DNA from: Halomonas halophila
GTDB taxonomy: Bacteria > Pseudomonadota > Gammaproteobacteria > Pseudomonadales > Halomonadaceae
Assembly (NCBI GenBank): GCA_002433675.1
Contig: DJIP01000084.1
Location: forward strand, 9,085-39,176
Direction: 5' to 3'
DNA: 30,092 nt
Shown: positions 8,186 to 16,671 of the stretch, in pieces
Position numbering within the stretch: position 1 is the stretch's first letter
Layout of the letters: each line of letters opens with the position of its first letter
Notes under the pieces: generated by a model
The model's database searches: none
Seen by the model: the letters and a program-made list of their open reading frames with translations, nothing else
Told to the model about the DNA's origin: nothing
Program-made: the position numbers and the translations under genes

Positions 8186-9298
8186 CTATGCGGTCGACCG
8201 GGCGCGGTTGATCTTTCTCAGGCGCGCTGCAGTAGCACTGGCGGCATCCTCCAGGTCGATGGCCGACATGTCCTGGTGGCCTGCATCCGTCGGTGGATGA
8301 AACGCCAGGCGCCGATCGGCGTCGTTGCAGGTCTGCCAGCGCAGCGGGGTGGCCGAGCGATGGGACGGGTAGAAGCCGACGGTGATCAGGTTGAGACAGC
8401 CTGCCACGTGCAGCGGGCCGGTGGAACCCGCGATAAAGGCGTCGGCCGCCGCCAGGCTCTGGGCGAAGTCGGCGAGCCCTGCGCAGGCCGGCTGTCGGTA
8501 AGCACTGAGGCCAGCCTGGTCCAGTGTCTTGACCAGGGCCTCGGCCACGGCTTCTTCACCGGGGCCGGCGGTAAGGATCCAGTGGGGCGGATGCTCACCC
8601 GACTCGACCAGGCGCCGATCGATACCCTGTGCAAGCCCGGCGTAGGCCTCGGGAGTCAGGTTGACCGCCGAGCCGCCGCTGCCCGGGTGCAGAAACACCC
8701 ATGGGCGTGTCTCGTCGAGCCCCAGCGCCTGGCCCAGCGCGCTGCGCTGAGCGTCTCGTACCTGCGGGGCCAGTGGCCAGTAGGGCGGCGCAGGGCACTG
8801 TTGCGACGGCTGTTCTGACGAGAGTCCCAGCGCCCGAATCATGGCCTCGGCCAGCTCCAGATTGTAGATGTACTCAGGCTTGGCCGAACGGGATCTGCGC
8901 TGGGTGACGCGACGGTTGTAGAATAGCTGGGCCCACTTGGTGGCTGGCGCCATGCGCAGGGGGATCCCCGAGCGAAGGCCGAGCCAGCCGATGCGGGTGG
9001 TGGAGTAGAGCGTCAGCATCGCCGTGAAACCGCCCTGGCGCATCGTCGCCAGCAGGGTACGCTGGGCAGCCTTCGGCGCCTGTTCGTTCGGGTCGATGAT
9101 GACGTCGTCGATCCACGGACAGAGCCTTGCCATCGGTGCCGTGTAGTCGGGTACCAGCACGCTGACATGGGGGGCGGGCTTCGCCTGCTTGAGGGCGGCG
9201 AGTGCTGGCCAGGCGAGCATGAAATCGCCAAGCTTGTCGTTGCGTACCACCAGCAGTCGAGGGGCACGAGCGTCGGCCGAGGCCGTCGTTGCTGTCAT
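8186..9298 (-). CDS. Family 9 glycosyltransferase (heptosyltransferase-like)
   Basis: The 370-aa product is a GT-B glycosyltransferase of the ADP-heptose transferase family. It opens with LLVVRNDKLGDFMLAWPALAAL (Gly-Asp motif about residues 24-25). It then carries FLHPGSGGSAVNLTPEAYA in the C-terminal half and the donor-binding FIAGSTGPLHVAGCL, equivalent to the DSGxxHxAAA motif but with Gly-Ser-Thr replacing Asp-Ser. It lacks the WaaF cysteine tail and is distinct from the OpsX-like protein nearby, so it is a third GT9 enzyme, perhaps a heptosyltransferase III/WaaQ-like core enzyme. The ATG at 9298 has GGGAG upstream. It heads the minus-strand cassette GT9-GT2-OpgB-like and is divergent from the GT4 gene at 9337. 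Confidence 0.88.
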   Translation of the reverse strand: MTATTASADARAPRLLVVRNDKLGDFMLAWPALAALKQAKPAPHVSVLVPDYTAPMARLCPWIDDVIIDPNEQAPKAAQRTLLATMRQGGFTAMLTLYSTTRIGWLGLRSGIPLRMAPATKWAQLFYNRRVTQRRSRSAKPEYIYNLELAEAMIRALGLSSEQPSQQCPAPPYWPLAPQVRDAQRSALGQALGLDETRPWVFLHPGSGGSAVNLTPEAYAGLAQGIDRRLVESGEHPPHWILTAGPGEEAVAEALVKTLDQAGLSAYRQPACAGLADFAQSLAAADAFIAGSTGPLHVAGCLNLITVGFYPSHRSATPLRWQTCNDADRRLAFHPPTDAGHQDMSAIDLEDAASATAARLRKINRARSTA

Positions 9299-9323
9299 TT
9301 GGGCTCCCGAGCCCCGCTATCGG

Positions 9324-9339
9324 AAAGGAGACCACCTTG
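9324..9339 (+). promoter_or_regulatory. Ribosome binding site deciding a TTG start
   Basis: AAAGGAG followed by ACCACC and then TTG places a near-perfect Shine-Dalgarno sequence six bases before the TTG at 9337. No comparable site precedes the upstream in-frame start at 9289. This sets the start of the GT4 gene and leaves a 38-bp gap to the divergent GT9 gene. Confidence 0.75.
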
Positions 9340-10482
9340 AGTCACAAGGTCATGCACATCTGCCTGTCGGACGGCTGGGGCGGACTGGAAATGTATCCTT
9401 CGAGGATTATACCGGAGCTTGCCGCTCAGGGGTGGGAGGTGCATGCCCTGGCACTGGGCGAGTCGCGGGTGGCCAGAAGCCTCGACGATGCCGGGGTACC
9501 GACGCTGACGGCCCGCTCCAGAGGCTCGGCGCTTTTCGGTGTGCGCCGGTGGCTTGCGTACCTGGCCCGTCACGACATCCGCCTGTTGCACTGTCACAAG
9601 TCCAGCGACCTGCGCCTGGCAGCCCTGTTGGCGACCCTGCGGCCCCGGCTCAAGGTGGTGTTCACCGACCATATGGGGGTCACCCGACCGAAGAAGGACC
9701 TGTATCACCGCTGGGCCTACGGACGGGTGTCGCGACTGTTGTCCATCAGCGAGGCGACCCGGCGACGCAACGTCAAGGCCTTTGCCCTGCCGGCCGAGCG
9801 TATCCAGCGACTTTACCTGGGGATCGATCCGGCGCCGCTGGCGCCGCGTCTGGACGCCGGCGAGCGTCGCGCCCTGCGCGCGAGTCTCGGGCTGCCGGCA
9901 GCGGCCACCACCATCGGGGTGGCGGGGCGGCTGACGCCGGGCAAGGGTCAGCGGGTGTTCGTCGAGGCGCTGGCGAGGCTGATCGCCGAGCATCCGACGC
10001 TCGATGTCCATGGCGTCATCATCGGTGGACTCAGCGCCGAGGAGGGCAGTCGTGAGGAATACGTGGCCGAGCTCGAGGCGCTGGTCACCGAGCAGGGACT
10101 GTCACCGCGCATCACCTTTACCGGCTTTCGGCGTGACCTGGCGCGGCTGTTCGAGGTGCTCGATGTGGTCTGTGTACCGTCGCGCAACGAGGCCTTCGGC
10201 CTGACCGTGATCGAGGCCATGGCCGCCGGCAAGGCGGTGATCGGTTCGCGTAGTGGCGCCATCCCCGAGTTGATCGACGCCCATAGCGGTCGCCTGGCAG
10301 ACCCCGAATCGGCCACCGAGTGGGCCGCCGCCATGCTGGAATTGGCCCAGGATAGCGAGCTCAGGCGACGTCTGGGCGAGGAGGCGCGGCGTCGAGTCAA
10401 AGAGCACTTCCTGCTGTCGCAGCATGTTGAGGGGCTGACTCAGGTCTATGACGACGTGCTCGACGGCAGGCCAGCCGTCTGA
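9337..10482 (+). CDS. Family 4 glycosyltransferase (LPS core), TTG start
   Basis: This retaining GT-B glycosyltransferase of 381 aa presumably extends the LPS core. The N-terminal acceptor domain begins MHICLSDGWGGLEMYPSRI with the glycine-rich WGGLE loop. The C-terminal donor domain has GVAGRLTPGKGQRVFVEAL and the E-x7-E motif in RNEAFGLTVIEAMAAGKAVI. The frame runs upstream to 9289 and would overlap the divergent GT9 start. TTG at 9337 is preferred because AGGAG ends exactly six bases before it and nothing conserved precedes SHKVMHIC; the first ATG inside (residue 6) would be too close to the fold. It stands alone on the plus strand, facing kdkA. Substrate not predictable. Confidence 0.87.
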   Translation: MSHKVMHICLSDGWGGLEMYPSRIIPELAAQGWEVHALALGESRVARSLDDAGVPTLTARSRGSALFGVRRWLAYLARHDIRLLHCHKSSDLRLAALLATLRPRLKVVFTDHMGVTRPKKDLYHRWAYGRVSRLLSISEATRRRNVKAFALPAERIQRLYLGIDPAPLAPRLDAGERRALRASLGLPAAATTIGVAGRLTPGKGQRVFVEALARLIAEHPTLDVHGVIIGGLSAEEGSREEYVAELEALVTEQGLSPRITFTGFRRDLARLFEVLDVVCVPSRNEAFGLTVIEAMAAGKAVIGSRSGAIPELIDAHSGRLADPESATEWAAAMLELAQDSELRRRLGEEARRRVKEHFLLSQHVEGLTQVYDDVLDGRPAV

Positions 10483-10567
10483 CGAGCGACATCGCTTGTT
10501 CAGAGATGCGAGTAAGCGGTCGCTATTGATGTGGGTGTTGCGATAGGCATGGCCGTAGGTCTAGCTG

Positions 10568-11314
10568 TCACCGCGAGCCGACTGCGGGTCCCTGGGCGTC
10601 GCTATAGCCGCGGCGGATTTCGTCGAGCGCCTGCTGGGCCGACGTCTCGTCGCCGCAGAAGCGTGCCAGTGAACGTCCCAGTCTCGCCAGGTTGCCTTCG
10701 CGCCAGTTGCCAGGGGCGCGCAGGCGACAGCGGTCCAGGTCGATCAACCAGACCCGGTCGCTGTCGTCGACCAGCAGATTGCGGGCGTTCAAGTCGACAT
10801 GGTCGAGGCCGTGGTCGTGGAAGCGGCGAATCACCTGGCCCACTTCATGAAGCAGGCCCGGGGCCAGGTCACCGGCACCCAGATGCTCAGCCAACGCACG
10901 GGTAGCCGGCAGGCGTTCGGTGATCAGCGCAGCCTCGTAGCTTGGGCCGTGACGAATGACGCCCCCCAGCACCGGCCGTGGCACCGGCAGTCCGGCCTGG
11001 TAAAGCCGCGCTGTCAGGCGTACTTCGCGAAAGGCGCGGCTGCGTTCGAGCCCGGTCCACAGGTAACGGGAGGTCGACAGCCGGGCGACGAGACCGCCGC
11101 GGCGGTAGGGCCTCAGCACCCACTGACGATCGCCCACCTCGAGAAACAGACTCTGGCCACGACCCGGCGCCTGGCCGGTCACCAGGCCTGCCTCGCGCCA
11201 GTATTCGGGCGCCATCAGAGCGGGTCCGATTTGTGGCCGTGGTACAGCGTCACATAAACTGGTGGCATCGTATAAAATGCCCACCTTTCCTGACTGATAC
11301 GTTGCCAACCGCAT
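10568..11314 (-). CDS. kdkA: 3-deoxy-D-manno-octulosonic acid (Kdo) kinase
   Basis: KdkA phosphorylates Kdo at O-4 on Kdo-lipid A at the cytoplasmic face of the inner membrane. The 248-aa protein is a small kinase-fold enzyme that resembles Haemophilus influenzae KdkA (241 aa) along its length. It shows APGRGQSLFLE (glycine-rich part), LRPYRRGGLVARL, the domain AFREVRLTARLYQAGLPVPRPV, the catalytic loop HVDLNARNLL (Asp174, Asn179) and the metal-binding DLDRC (Asp192/Asp194). The frame extends upstream to 11455. ATG 11314 is chosen because the KdkA homology starts there and AGAGGA lies six bases upstream; Met34 (11215) is less likely. The start codon overlaps that of the divergent opsX-like gene. 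The partnership with an OpsX-type heptosyltransferase fits a single-Kdo core. Confidence 0.93.
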   Translation of the reverse strand: MRLATYQSGKVGILYDATSLCDAVPRPQIGPALMAPEYWREAGLVTGQAPGRGQSLFLEVGDRQWVLRPYRRGGLVARLSTSRYLWTGLERSRAFREVRLTARLYQAGLPVPRPVLGGVIRHGPSYEAALITERLPATRALAEHLGAGDLAPGLLHEVGQVIRRFHDHGLDHVDLNARNLLVDDSDRVWLIDLDRCRLRAPGNWREGNLARLGRSLARFCGDETSAQQALDEIRRGYSDAQGPAVGSR

Positions 11315-11315
11315 G
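11312..11315. promoter_or_regulatory. Overlapping divergent start codons (CATG)
   Basis: The palindrome CATG serves both strands: the kdkA ATG is the complement of 11312-11314 and the opsX-like ATG is 11313-11315. The kdkA start has a good AGAGGA site, located within the opsX-like coding sequence. The opsX-like start has no recognisable Shine-Dalgarno in the preceding 25 bases. Each promoter must lie within the other gene, or one transcript starts very near its ATG. An AT-rich CATCGTATAAAATGCCC around 11265-11281 contains a plausible plus-strand -10 (TATAAA). Confidence 0.6.
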
Positions 11316-12422
11316 AAGCATCCTCTGCCCGCTCGACCTGCCCACATCGGCGTGCTGCGTCTCTCTGCCCTGGGAGACGTGTGCAATCTGGTGCCCACGG
11401 TTCGAGCCCTGCAGCGCCAATGGCCCGAGGCGCGGATCACCTGGATCGTCGGCAAGGGCGAATACAGTCTACTGACCGGCCTGTCAGGGGTCGAGTTCGT
11501 CGTCTATGACAAGTCCACCGGCCTCAAGGGCATGCGGGCGCTGTGGCGCGAGCTGGCCGACACCCGTTTCGACGTGTTGCTGCACATGCAGCAGGCGCTC
11601 AGAGCCAGCGTGCTGTCGCTGGGACTCAAGGCCAAGGTGCGGGTGGGCTTCGATCCGGCCCGGGCCAAGGACCGCCAGTACTGGTTCACCCATCGTCAGC
11701 TGGCCCCGCGTGAGCGAGCACACGTACTGGAGTCGTTCATGGATTTCGCGCGCCTGCTGGGGGTCGAGGATACGTCGCTGGACTGGCGACTGCCGGTGCC
11801 GGACAGCGCCTACGCCGAGGCCAGGGAGCTGACCGGCGACAGCGCCTACCTGTTGATCAGCCCTTGTGCCAATCCGCGCCTGCGTAACTTTCGCAACTGG
11901 TCGGCGGAAGGCTACGCCGCCGTGGTGGAGCACGCCTGGACCCAGTTTGGTCTGAAGACAGTCATGACCGGGGGTGGCAGCACCCAGGAACGCGAGATGG
12001 GCGCGCGCATTCAGTCGCTGTGTCACCCCGAGGCGGTGATCGATGCCATCGGTGCTACCTCGCTCAAGGGGCTGCTGGCGCTGATCGACCGTGCCCGGGT
12101 GGTGATCGCCCCGGATTCCGGGCCGGTGCACATGGCCAATGCCCTGGCCACCCCGGTGGTGGGTCTGTTCGCCACCACCAACCCCGACCGCGCCGCGCCC
12201 TACCTGTGGCGCGATTATGTAGTCAATCGCTACCCCGACGCCGTACGGGAGTTCCTCCAGGAGGATCCCGAGACCGTCACCTGGGGCCAGCGGGTCCGCC
12301 ATCCCGATGCGATGTCGCTGATTCGCGCCGACGACGTGATCGAACGCCTCGATACCCTGCTCGTCGACACCGCCTCGCAACACCGCTCCGACCTCGATAG
12401 GGAGTCACCCGATGAAGCTTGA
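11313..12422 (+). CDS. opsX: Heptosyltransferase I, OpsX-type
   Basis: This GT9 enzyme adds the first heptose to the Kdo of the inner core. It resembles H. influenzae OpsX more than E. coli Waa[17 protein letters not shown] near the N-terminus (Asp22), [65 protein letters not shown], and the donor motif [20 protein letters not shown]. The 369-aa length is slightly above OpsX (about 348 aa). OpsX acts on phosphorylated Kdo, and the adjacent divergent gene is a Kdo kinase, so the context supports this reading. The start overlaps that of kdkA and has no clear Shine-Dalgarno. The stop overlaps the hldE start by 11 bp. The exact specificity (OpsX versus WaaC) is inferred from motif likeness and context. 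Confidence 0.88.
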   Translation: MKHPLPARPAHIGVLRLSALGDVCNLVPTVRALQRQWPEARITWIVGKGEYSLLTGLSGVEFVVYDKSTGLKGMRALWRELADTRFDVLLHMQQALRASVLSLGLKAKVRVGFDPARAKDRQYWFTHRQLAPRERAHVLESFMDFARLLGVEDTSLDWRLPVPDSAYAEARELTGDSAYLLISPCANPRLRNFRNWSAEGYAAVVEHAWTQFGLKTVMTGGGSTQEREMGARIQSLCHPEAVIDAIGATSLKGLLALIDRARVVIAPDSGPVHMANALATPVVGLFATTNPDRAAPYLWRDYVVNRYPDAVREFLQEDPETVTWGQRVRHPDAMSLIRADDVIERLDTLLVDTASQHRSDLDRESPDEA

Positions 12423-13842
12423 TCTGACCGCGCTTGAGCGCTCCCGCGTGCTGGTGGTGGGCGACGTCATGCTGGACCGCTACTGGCACGGCGGCACCTC
12501 CCGGATATCGCCGGAGGCTCCGGTGCCGGTGGTGCGCGTGGAAGAGTGCGAGGATCGTCCGGGCGGCGCGGCCAACGTGGCGCTGAACATCGCCTCCTTG
12601 GGCGCCCACGCGGCGCTGGCCGGGCTGGTCGGTGACGACGACAACGCCGACCGTCTGACCGCGCGCCTGGAGGAGGTCGGTGTAAGTACTCACTTCCACC
12701 GTACCCCTGGCATGCCCACGATCACTAAGCTCAGGGTGATGAGTCGCAACCAGCAGTTGATCCGTCTGGACTTCGAGGATGGCCTCGACAAGATCGACAC
12801 CTCGGAGCTGGCGCCGCGACTGATCGAGGCCACCGACAACTTCGATCTGATCATCCTGTCCGACTACGGCAAGGGCACCCTGGCCAACGTCGAGATGGTA
12901 ATCCCGGAAATGCGCCGGGCCGGCAAACGGGTACTGGTGGACCCCAAGGGCAGCGACTTCCGCCGCTATCGCGGCGCCAGCGTGATCACTCCCAACCTGG
13001 CCGAATTCGAGGCGGTAGTGGGGCCCTGCCCCAGCGACGATATTCTGGCGACAAAAGGTGAGGCGCTGCGCGAGGAGCTTGAACTCGAGGCGCTGCTGAT
13101 CACCCGCAGCGAGAAGGGCATGACGCTGATTCGCGAAGGCCATGACCCCTTGCACCTGCCGACCCGGGCCCGCGAGGTCTACGACGTCACCGGCGCCGGC
13201 GACACCGTGATCGCGGTGCTGGGCCTGGCGCTGGCCGCCGGCCACGGCTTCGCCGAGGCCATGACCCTGTCCAATCTGGCGGCGGGTCTGGTGGTGGCCA
13301 AGCCTGGCACCGCGACGCTGTCCATCGCCGAACTCTACACCGCGCTGCACGGCGACAAGCTGGCCGAATTCGGGGTCATCGAGGAATCACCGCTGGTGCT
13401 GGCGGTGCGCGCCGCCCAGGCCCGTGGCGAGCGGGTGGTGATGACCAACGGCTGCTTCGACATTCTTCATGCCGGCCACGTGGCCTACCTGGAGCACGCC
13501 CGCCAGCTCGGTGACCGGTTGATCGTGGCGGTCAACGACGATGCCTCGATCCGCCGGCTCAAGGGACCCAAGCGACCCATCAATCCGCTCAATCGACGCA
13601 TGCAGGTGCTGGCCGGGCTCGGCGCGGTGGACTGGGTGGTGCCCTTCGCCGAGGATACGCCGGCCCGCTTGATCGAAGCGGTGCTGCCGGACGTGCTGGT
13701 CAAGGGCGGGGACTATCGGCCCGAGGATATCGCCGGCGGCGAGGCGGTGCGTGACGCCGGGGGCGAGGTCAAGGTGCTCGGCTTCGAGGATGGCGTCTCC
13801 ACCACCGCCATGATCTCGACCATCCTCGATCGCGAGAGCTGA
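12412..13842 (+). CDS. hldE: Bifunctional heptose-7-P kinase / heptose-1-P adenylyltransferase
   Basis: HldE phosphorylates D-glycero-D-manno-heptose 7-phosphate at C1 and, after dephosphorylation by GmhB, adenylates heptose 1-phosphate; HldD (3532) then epimerises the product. The 476 aa equal the E. coli length (477). Residues 1 to about 320 form the ribokinase-like kinase with [20 protein letters not shown] and the catalytic DVTGAGDTV (Asp264). Residues from about 340 form the cytidylyltransferase-like domain with [16 protein letters not shown] (His353-x2-His356). Both halves look intact. ATG 12412 has AGGGAG eight bases upstream, inside the opsX 3' end, and waaA begins two bases after the stop: a coupled opsX-hldE-waaA operon. 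Confidence 0.98.
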   Translation: MKLDLTALERSRVLVVGDVMLDRYWHGGTSRISPEAPVPVVRVEECEDRPGGAANVALNIASLGAHAALAGLVGDDDNADRLTARLEEVGVSTHFHRTPGMPTITKLRVMSRNQQLIRLDFEDGLDKIDTSELAPRLIEATDNFDLIILSDYGKGTLANVEMVIPEMRRAGKRVLVDPKGSDFRRYRGASVITPNLAEFEAVVGPCPSDDILATKGEALREELELEALLITRSEKGMTLIREGHDPLHLPTRAREVYDVTGAGDTVIAVLGLALAAGHGFAEAMTLSNLAAGLVVAKPGTATLSIAELYTALHGDKLAEFGVIEESPLVLAVRAAQARGERVVMTNGCFDILHAGHVAYLEHARQLGDRLIVAVNDDASIRRLKGPKRPINPLNRRMQVLAGLGAVDWVVPFAEDTPARLIEAVLPDVLVKGGDYRPEDIAGGEAVRDAGGEVKVLGFEDGVSTTAMISTILDRES

Positions 13843-13844
13843 GG

Positions 13845-15140
13845 GTGAGCTGGCTGCGGCTCGCTTACTCAGGGGCCATCGGGCTGCTGTCGCCGCTGAT
13901 CTGGCGGCGGGTCTGGCGCGAACAGCTGCCGGATCGCGCTCGTGGCGAGCGGATGGGCTGTCTGCGGCCCTTCGCCGACGAGCGTCCGCGGCTATGGCTG
14001 CACTGTGCCTCGGTGGGCGAGGTAGTGGCGGCACGACCGCTGATACGCGCCCTGCGCCTGCGCCATCCCGACCATCGGCTGGTGGTCAGCACCATGACCG
14101 CCACCGGCGCCGAGCGGGTGCTCTCGCTGGTGGATGATGTTCCCGAGGCGGAGGCGGCCGCCCCCCTGAGTCATGTCTTCGTGGCGCTCGACTTTCCCGG
14201 CGCCGCGCGACGCTTTGTCCAGCGCCTGGCCCCTCGCCAGGCGATCTTCTTCGAGACCGAACTATGGCCGAACCTGCTGAGGGCCTGTGCCAGGCGGGGC
14301 ATTCCGGTGGCGGTGGTCAATGGCCGACTGTCGCCCCGTGCCTTTCGTGGCTATCGACGCCTGCGTCCGCTGATGGCCGAGGCGCTGGCCTGTGTCGACT
14401 GGCTGGCGGCCAAGTCCGAGGAGGATGCCGAGCGTTTCGTCGAGCTGGGCATGGCGCCCGAAAACATCCAGGTCGTCGGATCGATGAAATTCGATATGGC
14501 CCTTGATGACGCCTCCCTGAAAGTAAGTGAGCGCTTGCATGCGGCCATCGGGCATCGTCCGATCTGGGTCGCCGGGTCCACCCACCCCGGTGAGGATGAG
14601 CTGCTGCTCGGGGTCCAGCGCCGCCTGCAGGCGCGTTTTCCCGACATCCTGCTGGTGCTGGTGCCGCGCCATCCCCAGCGTTTCGAAGAGGTCGCCAGGC
14701 TGTGCCAGGAGGCCGGGTTCGAGACCGTCAGGCGCTCACGCGGACGCGTCCCCAGCGCCAGGGCAGAGGTCTATCTTGGCGACAGCATGGGTGAGCTGCA
14801 GGCGCTCTACGGCACCGCGGACCTGGCCTTCGTCGGCGGCAGTCTGGTACCCATCGGTGGCCACAACCTGCTCGAACCCGCGCTGATGGGTGTGCCGGTG
14901 GTGACCGGCCCGCATATCGACAACTTCGAGGACGTGGCCCAGCTATTGAGGGACGCCGGTGCCCTGGTCGAGATCGGCGACGCCGATGAGCTTGTCGAGC
15001 GAGTCGCCGCGCTGCTCGAGGATGCCGAACAGCGCAAGCGTCTGAGCGAGGCCGGGCAAGGTGTCATCGACACCCACCGGGGGGCGCTGGAGGCCACCCT
15101 CGCTGGCCTCGACCGGCTGCTGGAATCCTCTCGCGCTTGA
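13845..15140 (+). CDS. waaA: Kdo transferase (lipid A Kdo transferase)
   Basis: WaaA transfers Kdo from CMP-Kdo to the lipid IVA precursor at the inner membrane. The 431-aa product matches the family length (about 425). It shows an N-terminal membrane anchor (residues 5-20), WLHCASVGEVVAARPL with the catalytic Glu59, FFETELWPNLL, VVNGRLSPRAFRGYRRL, GSMKFD, and the C-terminal GGSLVPIGGHNLLEPALMGVPVVTGPH. The start is GTG at 13845, two bases after the hldE stop. WaaA enzymes add one, two or more Kdo residues, which cannot be read from sequence; the linked kdkA argues for a mono-Kdo enzyme as in Haemophilus (inference). It is the last gene of its operon and converges on pelG. Confidence 0.97.
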   Translation: MSWLRLAYSGAIGLLSPLIWRRVWREQLPDRARGERMGCLRPFADERPRLWLHCASVGEVVAARPLIRALRLRHPDHRLVVSTMTATGAERVLSLVDDVPEAEAAAPLSHVFVALDFPGAARRFVQRLAPRQAIFFETELWPNLLRACARRGIPVAVVNGRLSPRAFRGYRRLRPLMAEALACVDWLAAKSEEDAERFVELGMAPENIQVVGSMKFDMALDDASLKVSERLHAAIGHRPIWVAGSTHPGEDELLLGVQRRLQARFPDILLVLVPRHPQRFEEVARLCQEAGFETVRRSRGRVPSARAEVYLGDSMGELQALYGTADLAFVGGSLVPIGGHNLLEPALMGVPVVTGPHIDNFEDVAQLLRDAGALVEIGDADELVERVAALLEDAEQRKRLSEAGQGVIDTHRGALEATLAGLDRLLESSRA

Positions 15141-15195
15141 CGTTGGTCGTTGCCTTCCTCTCTTCCTGTTAGTTTGCGCGGGCTCCATGGGGTTT

Positions 15196-15211
15196 GCGAG
15201 TGCTCGCTTTT
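15196..15211 (+). terminator. Possible weak terminator after waaA
   Basis: GCGAG-TG-CTCGC followed by TTTT lies 56 bp after the waaA stop in the convergent gap to pelG. The stem is only four or five base pairs with a tight loop, so it is a weak candidate. I see no stronger structure in 15141-15243. Confidence 0.35.
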
Positions 15212-15243
15212 CTAGCCTTTGTCGACCGATCGAAGGGCCCGTT

Positions 15244-16620
15244 TCAGCGCCGACGCATAAAGGTATGGAAGGTCAGGCGCTGGAATTCCCGATCCAGGCG
15301 CAACAGGCCGATGACGGCGACCAGCAGCAGCGACAGGGCGTAGCCGTAGCCGTAGTAGTCGGGCCCCAGGTGCTGGGTGATCAGGGTAAAGCCCAGGTTG
15401 CTGGCGCAGAAGGCGACGCATAACCACAGGGCCGGTGTCAGACGGTCGAGATAGAAAAGCACGTTGAGGATCGCCAAAAACAGCACCTGGATGGCGACGG
15501 CCACCAGCAGCAGGTTGAAGATGGGCAGGTTCCAGTCCGAGAAACCGAGCGCCTCGAGCAGGTGCGGACCCGCCAGCAGCAGAGCCGCCACGGTGACGCC
15601 CTGCACCTTGATGATGTCATAGATGCCGCGCCGCACGCTTATCACCATGGCCCGGCGCCAGGACTCTATTTCTTCCAGCGAGCGGCCGCTGCGGATGGCC
15701 AGGTCATAGCGCTGGCTGTTCAGCGCAAAGTCGGTCTCGATACGCATCAGGAAGATCGCCATGCCGGGCACGATGGACAGATAGGCCAGAAACAGCGGCA
15801 GGTCGTACAGAGGGGCCGCACGCAGGGGCGCAATCATCGGCACCGAGGTGGCAGGGTGGAACCAGAACGCCAGCTTGTCGATCCATACCCCCAGATTGTA
15901 GAACAGCCCTATCGCCACCAGCTTTGGCTGCCACCGGCCGTGGATCAACAAGGCCATCGACCAGGGCTGCTGGCTGGGGTAGTGGCGGGTCACCATGGCC
16001 AGCAGCACGAACAACAACAGTGCCTGACCGATGACGAAGGCACCAAGCAGACCGGTGATGCCAAGGCCTTGCCAGCATAGGCCGAGGCCGAGCGTGGTCG
16101 CATAGCCGAGGGCGAAGGCCGCCAGTACCTGCCGGTAGCGCTTGACCCCGGCCACAAAGACGGCCACGCACCAGAGATTGCACAGCAGCACGAAGCCCAT
16201 GACCATCAGCACGCGATAGGCCAGCGGGCTGGCATTGGCCAGGATCGAGGCGATGGTGATCGCGGCCAGCAGTGAGCCGACGGTAGTCAGCGTCAGCACC
16301 GCCTTGAGGCTGGGCAGCACCTCGTCGTCTCTGCCTTCGTAGAGCCGGTCTGCGGTAAAGCGGGTAAAGGTCAGTTGCAGTGGCCCGGTGAAGATCAGCG
16401 AGCCGGCCACCAGCCAGGTCACCGATACCAGGAAATCGGTGATAAACACCGGGGAGTCGCCCCGGCCGGCGGCTGCCAGGATGCCCAGCGTCATCACCGC
16501 CAGGATCGATATCACCCAGGGGCCTGAGCCGATCAGGGCGGCGTAGCCGTAAGCCCTCAGCAGACCAAGATAGCTGTCCTGCTTGAGCAGCCGCCGCAAT
16601 TCGAAGCCGATTCCCGCCAT
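15244..16620 (-). CDS. pelG: Pel polysaccharide inner-membrane transporter
   Basis: PelG is the polytopic inner-membrane protein of the Pel secretion apparatus. It is related to MATE/Wzx-type flippases and, with PelD and PelE, forms the complex that passes Pel across the membrane. The 458-aa product matches Pseudomonas aeruginosa PelG (456 aa). The N-terminus MAGIGFELRRLLKQDSYLGLL and IGSGPWVISILAVMTLG are typical, and about twelve hydrophobic helices span the protein. ATG 16620 has AGGGG five bases upstream. It is the last gene of the Pel operon, after a 51-bp gap from pelF, the widest gap in the operon, and converges with waaA. Confidence 0.96.
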   Translation of the reverse strand: MAGIGFELRRLLKQDSYLGLLRAYGYAALIGSGPWVISILAVMTLGILAAAGRGDSPVFITDFLVSVTWLVAGSLIFTGPLQLTFTRFTADRLYEGRDDEVLPSLKAVLTLTTVGSLLAAITIASILANASPLAYRVLMVMGFVLLCNLWCVAVFVAGVKRYRQVLAAFALGYATTLGLGLCWQGLGITGLLGAFVIGQALLLFVLLAMVTRHYPSQQPWSMALLIHGRWQPKLVAIGLFYNLGVWIDKLAFWFHPATSVPMIAPLRAAPLYDLPLFLAYLSIVPGMAIFLMRIETDFALNSQRYDLAIRSGRSLEEIESWRRAMVISVRRGIYDIIKVQGVTVAALLLAGPHLLEALGFSDWNLPIFNLLLVAVAIQVLFLAILNVLFYLDRLTPALWLCVAFCASNLGFTLITQHLGPDYYGYGYALSLLLVAVIGLLRLDREFQRLTFHTFMRRR

Positions 16621-16671
16621 GATTACCCCTCAGTTGAAAGTCGTGCCGCTGCCCTGGCCACCCGGTAGCGC

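Noticed and set aside
10483..10567. AGCG-ACAT-CGCT hairpin between the convergent GT4 and kdkA genes as a bidirectional terminator
   Set aside because: Only a four-base stem with no T-run on either strand; not supported.
11315..11455. N-terminal extension of kdkA to 11455
   Set aside because: The extra 47 residues are Arg-rich with no KdkA likeness and would lie antisense to the opsX N-terminus; the ATG at 11314 has a good ribosome site.
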